Below are positions 38,781-49,219 of a DNA stretch of 64,000 bases, piece by piece. Every line of letters starts with the position of its first letter. Position 1 is the first letter of the stretch. The notes beneath the pieces are model-generated. The model saw only the letters and a program-made list of their open reading frames with translations, ran no database searches and was not told the origin of the DNA. The translations under genes and the position numbers were made by a program. The stretch comes from Nocardioides bruguierae. Lineage in GTDB: Bacteria > Actinomycetota > Actinomycetes > Propionibacteriales > Nocardioidaceae. The DNA is taken from the NCBI RefSeq assembly GCF_023656415.1, contig NZ_JAMOIL010000001.1, positions 124,001-188,000 on the forward strand. The letters run 5' to 3'.

Positions 38781-39152
38781 ATGGTCCGACACGTCGCCCC
38801 GCCCGGCTGGCCCCCGCAGGTACGCCCCCCGGACGCCCCTGACTGGGAGCGCACGGCGGTCGGCTGGCTGCTGGACCAGTGCCCGCCCGAGTTCCGCGGG
38901 TACCCGGCCGTGCGCGGCCACCCGGTCGTGCTCGCCCGGTTCGCGGCCCTCCACGTCGAGGCCTCGATGGAGGCCTGTCGCCGTGGGGCGAGCAGGGCGC
39001 GCGCCGACCTGCGCGACGTGGCCCAGCTCGACGTGGTGGACGCGGCGGTGCAGTCCTGGCTGGCCGAGGAGGCGCGCCTCCAGGGCGTGCGGCGGGCCGT
39101 GGGGCTGGTGGAGGACGCCATCCGCGGACGCCGGTACGTGGCCCGGCTGTGA
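38781..39152 (+). CDS. SOS-regulated hypothetical protein
   Basis: A 123-residue protein of unknown function, probably induced by DNA damage because a perfect LexA box overlaps its promoter. It is mostly helical and Arg/Ala-rich, with conserved-looking segments WLLDQCPPEFRGYPAVRGHP and VARFAALHVEASMEACRRG. There is no membrane helix, signal peptide or nuclease motif that I can recognise. The N-terminus is Pro-rich (PPGWPPQVRPPDAPDW). The ATG follows TAGGCT by 6 bases, so the message is leaderless. The neighbouring NUDIX gene has its own promoter. Confidence 0.78.
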   Translation: MVRHVAPPGWPPQVRPPDAPDWERTAVGWLLDQCPPEFRGYPAVRGHPVVLARFAALHVEASMEACRRGASRARADLRDVAQLDVVDAAVQSWLAEEARLQGVRRAVGLVEDAIRGRRYVARL

Positions 39153-39185
39153 GTGGCGCCGGACGGGCCGCGCTAGCGTCACCGC

Positions 39186-39659
39186 ATGCCGACCTTCGCC
39201 TCCGTGCTGCTCATCGACCCCCGGGGCTGGCTGCTCCTGCAGGAGCGGGACGAGCACCCGCGCATCGACCCGGAGTGCTGGGGCCTGCCCGGCGGCCACA
39301 TGGAGCCGGGGGAGACCCCGCTCGAGGCGGCCGTGCGCGAGCTGGAGGAGGAGACCGGCCTGGTCGTCGCGCCGGAACTGCTCGAGGAGGTCGACCAGCA
39401 CGACGCCGGGCACGGCCTGGTGCACACGCTCGTGGCCGGCCTGGCGCTGGCCGACGAGGACGTCGAGTGCCACGAGGGGCGCCAGATCGTGCTCGTCGAC
39501 CCCGCGACCGTGCCGGGCCTGCGACTGACCCGCTCGGCCGCCGTCCTGCTGCCCGGGTTCGTCGGCTCGGCGCGCCACGTGGCGCTCACGGAGGACGCCC
39601 GGCGACGCGCCGAGGACGCGGGCGCCGTGGGTGGTGGACGCGTGCACACGGCCCCCTAG
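39186..39659 (+). CDS. NUDIX hydrolase
   Basis: A 157-residue pyrophosphohydrolase with a complete Nudix box starting GGHMEPGETPLEAAVRELEE and ending ETGL, which binds Mg2+ and cleaves a nucleoside diphosphate linked to another group. The small size and simple layout resemble MutT-like or nucleotide-sugar hydrolases; the substrate is open. Lying next to an SOS-boxed gene, a nucleotide-pool cleaning role is tempting but unproven. The ATG follows TAGCGT by 6 bases. Its TAG stop is the start of the dxs -10 hexamer. Confidence 0.9.
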   Translation: MPTFASVLLIDPRGWLLLQERDEHPRIDPECWGLPGGHMEPGETPLEAAVRELEEETGLVVAPELLEEVDQHDAGHGLVHTLVAGLALADEDVECHEGRQIVLVDPATVPGLRLTRSAAVLLPGFVGSARHVALTEDARRRAEDAGAVGGGRVHTAP

Positions 39660-39662
39660 ACT
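39657..39662 (+). promoter_or_regulatory. -10 element of dxs
   Basis: TAGACT matches the TANNNT pattern. Its first three bases are the NUDIX stop codon. Unlike the leaderless genes, dxs starts about 75 bases downstream and has a ribosome site, so this promoter gives a true leader. Confidence 0.5.
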
Positions 39663-39737
39663 CGGGTGACGACCCCGGGAGGGGTCAGGTACGGCCGCGG
39701 CGAGCCCCCGCGGGAACCGAGAGGGACGGAGGCGTCC

Positions 39738-41657
39738 ATGGGAGTCCTGGCGACGGTGAAGGAGCCGCGCGACCTGCGCGACCTGACCGAGGCCCAGCTC
39801 GACGACCTGGCGACCGAGATCCGCGACCTGCTGGTCCGCTCCACGTCCAAGGTCGGCGGCCACCTCGGTCCCAACCTGGGCGTCGTCGAGCTGACGATGG
39901 GCATCCACCGGGTCTTCGACTCCCCGCGCGACCGCGTCGTCTTCGACACGGGCCACCAGTCCTACGTCCACAAGATCCTCACCGGCCGCGCCGACGACTT
40001 CGACGTGCTCCGGCAGGAGGGCGGGCTCTCCGGCTACCCGAGCCAGGCCGAGTCCGAGCACGACATCGTGGAGAACTCCCACGCCTCGACCGCGCTCTCC
40101 TACGCCGACGGCCTGGCGAAGGCCTACGCGATCCGCGGGGAGGACCGGCACGTCGTCGCCGTCATCGGTGACGGCGCGCTGACCGGCGGCATGGCCTGGG
40201 AGGCGCTGAACAACATCGCGGTCGCCCCCGACAGCCGCCTGGTCATCGTCGTCAACGACAACGGCCGCTCCTACACCCCCACCGTCGGCGGCCTGGCCAC
40301 CGCGCTGGCCTCGCTGCGCACCGACCCCCGCTACGAGCAGCTGCTCGACGTGGTCAAGCGCCGGCTCAACGGCGTGCCCGGTGTCGGACCCGCCGCCTAC
40401 GACGCCCTGCACGCGATGAAGAAGGGCGTGAAGGACGCCTTCGCCCCGCAGGGCCTCTTCGAGGACCTGGGGCTGAAGTACGTCGGCCCGGTCGACGGCC
40501 ACGACCGCGGGGCCGTCGAGCAGGCGCTGACGCAGGCGAAGAAGTTCCGCGGCCCCGTCATCGTCCACGCGATCACCCGCAAGGGCTTCGGCTACGACGC
40601 CGCCGAGCGGCACGAGGCCGACCAGTTCCACTCCCCGCAGCCGTTCGACATCGCCTCCGGCGAGGAGCGCAAGCGCGGTCGGATCTGGACCGACCACTTC
40701 TCCGAGGCGATGGTCGCGCTGGGGGAGCGTCGTGAGGACGTCGTGGGCATCACCGCGGCGATGATGCACCCCGTGGGCCTCGACGCCTTCCAGGCGCAGT
40801 TCCCCGAGCGCACCTTCGACGTCGGCATCGCCGAGCAGCACGCCGCCACGTCCGCGGCCGGCATGGCCATGGCCGGCCTGCACCCGGTCGTGGCCGTCTA
40901 CGCCACCTTCCTCAACCGTGCCTTCGACCAGGTCCTGATGGACGTGGCGCTGCACCGCCTGGGCGTCACGTTCGTGCTCGACCGCTCGGGCGTCACCGGG
41001 GACGACGGGGCCAGCCACAACGGCATGTGGGACATGTCGGTCCTGCAGTGCGTGCCCGGGCTGCGGCTCGCCGCGCCCCGCGACGCCACGCGTCTGCACG
41101 CGCTTCTCGACGAGGCCGTCGCCGTGGACGACGCGCCGACCGTGGTCCGATTCCCGAAGGGTGCGCCGCCGGCGGACCTCGAGGCCGTCGACCGGGTCGG
41201 TGGCGTGGACGTCCTCGTCCGCGACGGTGCGCGCGACGTGCTCGTCGTCGGCGTCGGCTCCATGGCCACGACCGCCATGGGCGTGGCCGAGCGGCTGCGC
41301 GCCCAGGGCGTCGGCGTCACCGTCGTCGACCCGCGGTGGGTCAAGCCCGTCGACCCGGCGCTGCTGGACCTGGCCCGCGACCACGCAGTCGTGGTGAGCG
41401 TCGAGGACAACGGCGTCCAGGGCGGCGTGGGTGCCTCGATCCTCCAGGCGTTGAACGCCGCCGGGATCGACACCCCGGTGCGGCTGCACGGCATCCCCCA
41501 GGAGTTCCTCGACCACGCCAAGCGCGACGCGATCCTCGGCCGGATCGGGCTCACCGCGCAGGAGATCGCCCGCGACACCATCGAGGCCGTCTCGGCCCTC
41601 GACGTGTGCACGCCCGTCCCGCTGGCCGAGGAGGCGGCGGACGACACGCTGGCCTGA
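39738..41657 (+). CDS. dxs: 1-deoxy-D-xylulose-5-phosphate synthase
   Basis: First enzyme of the MEP pathway to isoprenoids: condenses pyruvate with glyceraldehyde 3-phosphate using thiamine diphosphate. The 639-residue protein has the N-terminal [13 protein letters not shown] and [11 protein letters not shown], the cofactor motif [16 protein letters not shown], the transketolase-like middle domain with [16 protein letters not shown], and a C-terminal domain with [14 protein letters not shown]. The ATG at 39738 has GGGACGGAGG upstream; a longer in-frame start at 39666 adds 24 poorly conserved residues. Confidence 0.97.
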   Translation: MGVLATVKEPRDLRDLTEAQLDDLATEIRDLLVRSTSKVGGHLGPNLGVVELTMGIHRVFDSPRDRVVFDTGHQSYVHKILTGRADDFDVLRQEGGLSGYPSQAESEHDIVENSHASTALSYADGLAKAYAIRGEDRHVVAVIGDGALTGGMAWEALNNIAVAPDSRLVIVVNDNGRSYTPTVGGLATALASLRTDPRYEQLLDVVKRRLNGVPGVGPAAYDALHAMKKGVKDAFAPQGLFEDLGLKYVGPVDGHDRGAVEQALTQAKKFRGPVIVHAITRKGFGYDAAERHEADQFHSPQPFDIASGEERKRGRIWTDHFSEAMVALGERREDVVGITAAMMHPVGLDAFQAQFPERTFDVGIAEQHAATSAAGMAMAGLHPVVAVYATFLNRAFDQVLMDVALHRLGVTFVLDRSGVTGDDGASHNGMWDMSVLQCVPGLRLAAPRDATRLHALLDEAVAVDDAPTVVRFPKGAPPADLEAVDRVGGVDVLVRDGARDVLVVGVGSMATTAMGVAERLRAQGVGVTVVDPRWVKPVDPALLDLARDHAVVVSVEDNGVQGGVGASILQALNAAGIDTPVRLHGIPQEFLDHAKRDAILGRIGLTAQEIARDTIEAVSALDVCTPVPLAEEAADDTLA

Positions 41658-41675
41658 GCCCGTCTCCCTGTCCCT

Positions 41676-41692
41676 CCTCGCCTGACGCGAGG
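41676..41692 (+). terminator. Weak hairpin after dxs
   Basis: CCTCGC and GCGAGG pair across a CTGAC loop 18 bases past the dxs stop. The six-base stem is short, so read-through into the SDR gene is possible. Confidence 0.35.
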
Positions 41693-41748
41693 CGGCTCAC
41701 ACCCGGTCGTGGGAGTCGGCAGGTGACGGAGGGGCGTTGGGTGGAGTC

Positions 41749-42522
41749 ATGACCCACAACAGCTACGACTTCGCAGGCAAGACCGTCCTCGTCACCGGGG
41801 GCGGCACCGGCATCGGTCTGGCGACGGTGCGGGCGTTCCTCGACAACGGGGCCAACGTCGTCCTCACGGGCCGACGCAAGGAGAAGCTCGAGGAGGCCGT
41901 CGACGGCGTCGACCCCGCCCGCGTGCTCACCGTCAGCACGGACATCGGCGACCGCGCGCAGATCGGCGACCTCGTCCGGCACATCAGCTCCACCTTCGGC
42001 GGCCTCGACGTCGTCGTCGCGAACGCGTCCGGGTTCGCCCCCGGCCCCATCACCGACGTCTCGTCCGAGGACTGGGAGACGGTGCGCCGCACCAACGTCG
42101 ACGGCTTCTTCCACCTCGTGCAGGCCACGCTCCCGCTGCTCGAGGCCTCGCAGGGCAATCTCGTCCTGGTCTCGTCGGTCTCCGCGCAGGCCGGCGACTG
42201 GGGCCAGAGCGCCTACAACGCCACCAAGCACGCCCAGCTCGGGCTGCTGCGCTCCGTCGCGCTGGACTACGGCCCGAAGGGCGTGCGCCTCAACGCGGTG
42301 GCGCCGGCGTTCACCATCACCGACCTCACCGCCGACATGGCAGCGGACAGTGACGTGGTCGACTCCTTCGTCGACCGGGTGACGCTGGGCCGGCCCGGCC
42401 AGCCGGAGGACATCGCGCCCGCCGTGCTCTTCCTGGCCTCCGCGGACGCGGCCTACGTCACCGGCACGGTGCTCAACGTCGACGGCGGCACCATGGCCTC
42501 GACGGGGCAGCCGCACCTCTGA
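41749..42522 (+). CDS. SDR family oxidoreductase
   Basis: A 257-residue classical short-chain dehydrogenase using NAD(P)H. The cofactor motif is VTGGGTGIGLA, and the catalytic residues are Ser142/143 in VLVSSVSAQ, with Tyr156 and Lys160 in AYNATKH. NAG is replaced by NAS (VVANASG). TGTVLNVDGG closes the fold. The substrate is unknown; SDRs of this kind often act on 3-hydroxyacyl groups or alcohols. The ATG at 41749 is the likely start; a TTG four codons earlier has a better GGAGG spacing and cannot be excluded. Confidence 0.9.
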   Translation: MTHNSYDFAGKTVLVTGGGTGIGLATVRAFLDNGANVVLTGRRKEKLEEAVDGVDPARVLTVSTDIGDRAQIGDLVRHISSTFGGLDVVVANASGFAPGPITDVSSEDWETVRRTNVDGFFHLVQATLPLLEASQGNLVLVSSVSAQAGDWGQSAYNATKHAQLGLLRSVALDYGPKGVRLNAVAPAFTITDLTADMAADSDVVDSFVDRVTLGRPGQPEDIAPAVLFLASADAAYVTGTVLNVDGGTMASTGQPHL

Positions 42523-42555
42523 GCCATCAGCTGGCTGCACGCTGACTGCACGGCA

Positions 42556-42592
42556 CGAGGGCCGGCACACCATCGCGGTGTGCCGGCCCTCG
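42556..42592. terminator. Bidirectional terminator
   Basis: A perfect 16-base stem beginning CGAGGGCCGGCACACC with an ATCGC loop lies between the convergent SDR and fadB genes. Confidence 0.88.
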
Positions 42593-42639
42593 CCGTGTCC
42601 CTGTGCCCGGCTGCACCTGAACCGAACAGAGCAGCGGGC

Positions 42640-44711
42640 TCAGTGGAAGCGACCGAGTCGCTCCCGCTCGAGCAGCATGGTCAGCCCGCCGTTCCAGAAG
42701 GAGAACCCGGCGCCGGTGATCATGGCGAGGTCGAGGTCCTCGGCCGCGGCCACCACGCCGTCGTCCAGCATGATGCGGGCCTCCTGGGCGAGGCCCTCGA
42801 GCACCGTGCGGCGCACGTCGGCGGGCTCCAGGACGACCGGGTCGGCCGGCTTCTCCAGCATCGCGGCGACCTCGGGGTCGAGGGCGCCGTCGGGGCCGAA
42901 GTAGGACGGCTTGCGCGCGGCCACCACCCGCTCGAGGGCGGGGGAGACGTAGAAGCGCTCGGGGAAGGCCCCGGCCAGCGTCTCGGTGTTGTGCAGCGCG
43001 ATCGCCGGACCGACGAGGGCCATCAGGGTGAGCGGCGGCATCGGGGCGACGCCCGAGAACGCGCCGTCGACGACCTCGATCGGGGTGCCGGCGTCCACGA
43101 CCTTGGACACCTCGCTCATGAACCGGCCCAGGAGCCGGTTGACGATGAAGGAGGGGGAGTCCTGCACGAGGATCGTGGTCTTCTTCAGCGCCTTGCCGGT
43201 GGCGAACGCCGTGGCCAGCGTGGCGTCGTCGGTGGCGCCGCCCTGGATGATCTCCAGCAGCGGCATGACGGCGACCGGGTTGAAGAAGTGGAAGCCGACG
43301 ACCCGCTCGGGGTGCTCGAGGTCGGCGGCCATCTCGGTGATCGACAGCGAGGAGGTGTTGGTCGCCAGCACGCACTCGGCGCTCACGACCTTCTCGACGT
43401 CGGCGAAGACCGACTTCTTGACGCCCATCTCCTCGAAGACGGCCTCGATGACGAAGTCCGCGTCCGCGAACGCCTCGGACTTCTCGACGACGCCCGAGAC
43501 CAGCGCCTTGTGCCGGTTGGCGCGGTCCTGGGAGATCCGGCCCTTGGCCAGCAGCTTGTCGAGCTCGGCGTGCACGTAGGCCACACCCTTGTCGACGCGC
43601 TCCTGGTCGAGGTCGGAGAGCACCACGGGGACCTCGAGGCGGCGCACGAACAGGAGCGCCAGCTGAGAGGCCATGAGCCCGGCGCCGACGATGCCGACCT
43701 TGGTGACGGGCCGGGCGAGCTTCTTGTCCGGTGCGCCGGCGGGGCGCTTCGCGCGCTTCTGCACGAGGTCGAAGGCGTAGAGGCTGGCCATCAGCTCGGG
43801 GGTGGTGGCCATGTCGACCAGGGACTGGTCCTCGGCGGCGAAGCCCTCGTCGCGGGTAGCGGTGCGGGCGCCCTCGATGAGCTCGACGGCGCGCTTCGCC
43901 GCGGGGCTGGCGTCGCCGGTGCGGGCGGTGACGATGCCGCGGGCGCGGGCCAGGGCGTCGTCCCAGGCCTGGCCGCGGTCGACCTCGGGGCGCTGCACCT
44001 GCTCCTTGCCGGTGAGCACGTCGGCGGCCCACAGCAGGGACTGCTCGAGGTAGTCGGCGCCGGAGAACATCGCGTCCGCCAGGCCGAGCTTGTACGCCTC
44101 GAAGCCCTTCAGCGTCTTGCCGTTGTTGAGCGGGTTCTCGAGCATGACCGTGACCGCCTTGTCGGCGCCCACGAGGTTGGGGACGAGGTAGCCGCCGCCC
44201 CAGCCGGGGATGAGCCCGAGCATGACCTCGGGCAGGCCGAGGGCCGGCGCGGAGTCCATGACGGTGCGGTAGTCGCAGTGCAGGGCGACCTCGAGGCCGC
44301 CGCCCAGCGCGAGGCCGTTGATGAAGCCGAAGGACGTCTTGCCGCCCTCGCCGAGCTTGCGGAAGACCGCGTGGCCCAGCTCCGCGACGACGCGGATGCC
44401 CTCCGGGCCGCCGGCGGCGATGCTGGAGAGGTCGGCGCCGGCGGCGAGGATGAACGGCTTGCCGGTCACGCCGAGGCTGGTGACCTCGTCGTCGGCCAGG
44501 CCTGCGTCGATCGCGTCGTTGAGGCTGAGGAGGCCGCCGAGGCCGAAGGTGTTCGGCTTGGTGTGGTCCTCGCCGTTGTCCAGGGTGATCAGACCCATGA
44601 CGCCGGCGCCGCCGGGGAGCGTCACCTTGCGCAGGTGGGCCTGGGTGACGCGCTCGTTCTCGGGGGCCAGCGCCCGCGCCTGCTCGAGCAGGGTGGTCAT
44701 GTCGGTGCTCA

Positions 44712-44712
<1 letters not shown>
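42640..44712 (-). CDS. fadB: Fatty-acid oxidation multifunctional protein (enoyl-CoA hydratase / 3-hydroxyacyl-CoA dehydrogenase)
   Basis: The 690-residue alpha subunit of the beta-oxidation complex. The N-terminal crotonase domain has GKPFILAAGADLSSI and FINGLALGGGLEVALHCDYR. From about residue 325 the NAD-binding dehydrogenase domain begins (TKVGIVGAGLMASQLALL), with FVIEAVFEEMGVKKSVF, LATNTSSLSITEMA and VVGFHFFNPVAVMPLLEI. The usual GxGxMG is GAGLMA here. The two catalytic domains hydrate enoyl-CoA and oxidise the product. The ATG overlaps the thiolase stop by one base (TGATG), so the pair is translated together. Confidence 0.95.
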
Positions 44713-45926
<1,214 letters not shown>

Positions 45927-45963
45927 GGGGCCTCCTGTGGTGGGCGGTGCTTGCCCGCCCCAC

Positions 45964-45986
45964 GTTACCCCTGAGTAACTACTCAG
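45964..45986 (-). promoter_or_regulatory. Overlapping palindromes at the fadAB promoter
   Basis: CTGAGTAACTACTCAG (45971-45986) is a near-perfect palindrome with 7-base arms, and GTTACCCCTGAGTAAC (45964-45979) is a second one sharing the GAGTAAC half. They overlap the expected promoter of the thiolase-fadB operon. Such spacing fits a TetR-family repressor. The half-site recurs upstream of FabG4/FadA2. Confidence 0.6.
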
Positions 45987-46285
45987 CGGTAGCCGGGAGT
46001 GTGGGGCGCGTCACGCGCAGTCCTCGCGATCCTGGGCCTCGACGGCGGGGCGCTCGCGGCGCGGACCACCGAGGCCGCGTCCGCGGCGCGCCGGGCGCCG
46101 GTGCGGCCACCGCCGTCAGGGCGTCGACGGAATATCGTGGGCGTGCACAGGTTGGTCCTGCCAGGCGGTCCGCCCGCCGCGAAGATGCTGGTCAGGGCGG
46201 ACGCGACAGAACCACACCGTCCCGAGGGGCGGACGCACGCGTGTCGCCACCGACGAGGTGGACGACCGGGACGGAAGGAGCCCCC
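45987..46285. other. Intergenic region upstream of the PAC2 gene
   Basis: About 300 bases with no convincing gene. GGAAT at 46130-46134 and TATCGT at 46134-46139 could be promoter parts for the PAC2 gene, giving a leader of about 140 bases. Short frames here lack support. Confidence 0.4.
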
Positions 46286-47350
46286 GTGGCCGAGGACCGA
46301 CTGGTCCACATCCTCGACGAGGTGCCCGAGCTGGACGAGCGCCCCGAGGGCTCCGACCTCACGCTCGTGATGCACCTCGACGGCTTCCTCGACGCGGGCA
46401 ACGCCGCCCGTCGGGCGGTCCAGCACCTCCTGGACGTGGCCGACGACAGCCCTGTCACCGGGCTCGGCGGCGCCGACCTCGCCGGCGCCGGAACCCCGCG
46501 GCCCACGGGGTGGCGACCGGGCAAGGTCGTGGCCACCTTCGACGTCGACGAGCTGCACGACTACCGCGCCCGTCGGCCCCCGGTGACGTTCGCGGTCGAC
46601 CACTACGAGGCCTACGACGCCCCGCGGCTGGTCGTCCGGCTCCTGCACGACTCCGGCGGCAACCCCTACCTGCTGCTGCACGGCCCCGAGCCCGACGTGC
46701 GCTGGGAGGCTTTCGTGCGCGCCGTGCGCCGCGTGGTGGAACGCTTCGAGGTCACGCGCGTCGTGAGCCTCGGCGCCGTCCCGATGGCGGCGCCGCACAC
46801 CCGCCCGCTCGCAATGACGCACCACGCCAACGACGCGGCGCTGCTGCTCGGCACCAGCCCGTGGTCCGGCCAGCTGCGCGTGCCGGCCAGCGCCCAGGCC
46901 CTGGTGGAGATCCGGCTGGGGGAGTCCGGGCACGCCGCCCTCGGCTTCGTCGCGCACGTCCCGCACTACCTGGCGCAGCTGGACTACCCCCGTGCTGCGA
47001 CCGCCCTCCTGGAGCAGGTCGAGCGCGCCGCGCGGCTCACCATCGACCTCTCCGGCCTCGTCGCCGAGTCCGAGGACCGCGACGCCGAGATCGCGTCCTA
47101 CCTGGAGGCCAACGACGACGTCGCCGACGTGGTGACCGCACTCGAGCAGCAGTACGACACGTTCGAGCGCGCCGAGACGTCCGGGGAGGGCCTGCTGGCC
47201 GAGGACGAGCCGCTGCCCAGCGGCGACGAGCTCGGGCGGCAGTTCGAGCAGTTCCTCGCCGACCTCGACAACGGGGGCACCGACCCGGGCGCCGGTGACG
47301 GCGAGGGCGAGGGTCCGCCCGAGTCCGGGTGGGGCAGCCCCCAGGGCTGA
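46286..47350 (+). CDS. PAC2 family protein
   Basis: A 354-residue protein of the PAC2 family (relatives of eukaryotic proteasome assembly chaperone 2; common in proteasome-bearing actinobacteria, role unproven). The conserved core has LVMHLDGFLDAGNAARRAV near the start, VVSLGAVPMAAPHTRPLAM in the middle and HAALGFVAHVPHYLAQLDY later. The last 60 residues are acidic and Gly-rich. The GTG start has GAAGGAG upstream. The thioesterase gene follows 82 bases later. Confidence 0.87.
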   Translation: MAEDRLVHILDEVPELDERPEGSDLTLVMHLDGFLDAGNAARRAVQHLLDVADDSPVTGLGGADLAGAGTPRPTGWRPGKVVATFDVDELHDYRARRPPVTFAVDHYEAYDAPRLVVRLLHDSGGNPYLLLHGPEPDVRWEAFVRAVRRVVERFEVTRVVSLGAVPMAAPHTRPLAMTHHANDAALLLGTSPWSGQLRVPASAQALVEIRLGESGHAALGFVAHVPHYLAQLDYPRAATALLEQVERAARLTIDLSGLVAESEDRDAEIASYLEANDDVADVVTALEQQYDTFERAETSGEGLLAEDEPLPSGDELGRQFEQFLADLDNGGTDPGAGDGEGEGPPESGWGSPQG

Positions 47351-47432
47351 CCCGCCCCGCCACGTCCCCTTCCCCGTCACCGACCCCAGCCCGCTCGCCG
47401 ACCCCGCCTGCCCTCCGGAGGAGAACCCGCCC

Positions 47433-48290
47433 GTGCCCAGCACCACCGACGAGCTGCTCGCGCTGCTCGACCTCGAGACCATCGACGACAACCTGTTCCG
47501 CGGCATCCAGCTGCCGTCGATGCTGCCCCGGGTCTACGGGGGTCAGGTGGCCGCGCAGGCGGTGGTCGCCGCCGCGCGGACCGTCGAGCCGGGCTACGCG
47601 CTGCACTCGCTGCACTCCTACTTCCTGCAGCCGGGCGACACCGAGGCGCGGATCATCTACGACGTGGAGAAGCTGCGCGACGGGCGCTCCTTCACCACGC
47701 GACGGGTGCTCGCGCGACAGCACGGTCGGCCGATCTTCGTGATGACGGTGGACCTGGCACGCGACGAGGAGTCCTGGGACCACCAGGACCGGATGCCCGA
47801 CTACGTCCCCGACCCCGAGTCCTGCCTGGACCCGCGCACCGTGGTCTCGCCCGGGCAGCGGTTCGACGAGTGGGACGTGGCAGACATCCGTTACGCCGGG
47901 AGCTCGGCGGACCTCCTGCCCGAGGATGCCGAGCGCCCCGGTCGGCAGCGGGTGTGGCTCAAGGTGGGCACCGACCTGCCCGACGACCCGCTGATCCAGG
48001 CCGCCGCCTTCGTCTACGGCTCCGACATGGCGCTGCTGGGCGCCGCCTACGCGCCCCACGGGCTGCGGTTCGCCGACGGGAAGTCGATGGCCGCGTCGCT
48101 CGACCACGCCGTGTGGTTCCACCGCCCGTTCCGCGCGGACGACTGGTGGCTCTACGACCAGCACTCGCCCAGCATGTCCGGCGCGCGGGCGCTCGTGAAC
48201 GCCCGCGTGTTCACGCAGGACGGCCGGCTGGTGGCCTCTGTCGCGCAGGAGGCGTTGATCCGCAAGCGGGACCCGCGCCGCAACGGCTGA
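47433..48290 (+). CDS. tesB: Acyl-CoA thioesterase II
   Basis: A 285-residue double hot-dog thioesterase that hydrolyses acyl-CoA to free acid and CoA. Recognisable segments are DDNLFRGIQLPSMLPRVYGG, LHSLHSYFLQPGDTEARI and SLDHAVWFHRPFRADDWWLY; the catalytic Asp/Thr/Gln triad residues fall in VYGSDMALL, the SLDHAVWF region and the C-terminal VASVAQEALIR. The GTG start has GGAGGAG ten bases upstream. It fits the surrounding beta-oxidation theme. Confidence 0.93.
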   Translation: MPSTTDELLALLDLETIDDNLFRGIQLPSMLPRVYGGQVAAQAVVAAARTVEPGYALHSLHSYFLQPGDTEARIIYDVEKLRDGRSFTTRRVLARQHGRPIFVMTVDLARDEESWDHQDRMPDYVPDPESCLDPRTVVSPGQRFDEWDVADIRYAGSSADLLPEDAERPGRQRVWLKVGTDLPDDPLIQAAAFVYGSDMALLGAAYAPHGLRFADGKSMAASLDHAVWFHRPFRADDWWLYDQHSPSMSGARALVNARVFTQDGRLVASVAQEALIRKRDPRRNG

Positions 48291-48339
48291 TCTGCAGCCG
48301 AGCGTCGGCCCGGGCGCTGGGCCTGCCGTGCCTCGGGGT

Positions 48340-49218
48340 TCAGTCGGGTGTGGGGAACGCGCGCCCGAGCAGGTGCCAGGTCGGGTCGGCGCCGGGAGCA
48401 CCGGGCCGCGACAGACTGAAGTCGAGACCGCCGTCGCCGCGCGGCCGGCTGCCGAAGGCGACCGAGCCGGGCAGCAGGACCGGCTTGCGGAACGACGCCT
48501 CGACGGTGGTGGCAGCCGGCAGGCGGTTCTCGAAGGTGGCCACGCAGCGCGCCATCGTCCACATGCCGTGGGCGATCGCCCGGGGGAAGCCGAAGGCCTT
48601 CGCGCTGAGCGGGTGCACGTGGATCGGGTTCCAGTCACCCGCGACGGCCGCGTAGCGCCGCCCGAGGCCGGCGTCGAGACGCCAGACCGCGCCGGACGGA
48701 GGGGTCTCGGCCAGCTCGAGGCCGCGGGGCGCCGCCTCGTCCCCGGACCCGCGGTGCAGGTAGCTGGAGGTCTCCTCCCAGACCACGTCTCCGCCCTCGT
48801 GGCTGACGACCGTCTCGAAGTCGAAGATCCGCCCGCGCGGGTGGGGACGGGGCTCGCCGACGCGGACCTCGACGTCGACGACCTGGCCCGGCAGGACCGG
48901 GGTGTGGGAGCGGATGACGTTGTCCACGTGCACGAGCCCCAGAGCGGGCGCGGGGAAGCCGGGCTCGCTCATGAGGGCCAGCTGCAGGTCGAAGCCCAGC
49001 AGGTGCGGGTAGGGCAGCGGGACCGCGTCCTTGCGGGGGAACCCGCACACCGCGGCGTAGCGCGCCGCGTGGTCGGCGTCGACGACGACGCCCGTGCGTC
49101 GACGCACCAGCAGCAGGTGGCCGCTGCTGGGCTCCTTGCGGACGCCCGGGAGCAGGGACACCCCCGGGACCGACGGCAGTGCCGCCTTGGCGAGGGTGGC
49201 GACGGCGTGGGGTGCCAC
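48340..49218 (-). CDS. MaoC-family hydratase (HtdX-like)
   Basis: A 292-residue double hot-dog protein of the MaoC/R-specific enoyl-CoA hydratase 2 group. The catalytic motif is AAVAGDWNPIHVHPLSAKAF with Asp and His, followed by AIAHGMWTMA. The N-terminal half is the non-catalytic hot-dog. By position next to a FabG4-type reductase, it corresponds to M. tuberculosis HtdX (Rv0241c), which works in fatty acid elongation or lipid turnover. The GTG start lies one base after the reductase stop, so the two are an operon. Confidence 0.9.
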   Translation of the reverse strand: MAPHAVATLAKAALPSVPGVSLLPGVRKEPSSGHLLLVRRRTGVVVDADHAARYAAVCGFPRKDAVPLPYPHLLGFDLQLALMSEPGFPAPALGLVHVDNVIRSHTPVLPGQVVDVEVRVGEPRPHPRGRIFDFETVVSHEGGDVVWEETSSYLHRGSGDEAAPRGLELAETPPSGAVWRLDAGLGRRYAAVAGDWNPIHVHPLSAKAFGFPRAIAHGMWTMARCVATFENRLPAATTVEASFRKPVLLPGSVAFGSRPRGDGGLDFSLSRPGAPGADPTWHLLGRAFPTPD

Positions 49219-49219
49219 C

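Noticed and set aside
37965..41516. A 1183-codon open frame antisense to dxs and neighbours
   Set aside because: Low-complexity His/Val/Arg sequence crossing four good genes on the other strand; a shadow.
46141..46370. Short leaderless-looking frame starting GTG after TATCGT
   Set aside because: Spacing from the hexamer is only four bases and the frame runs into the PAC2 gene in the wrong phase.
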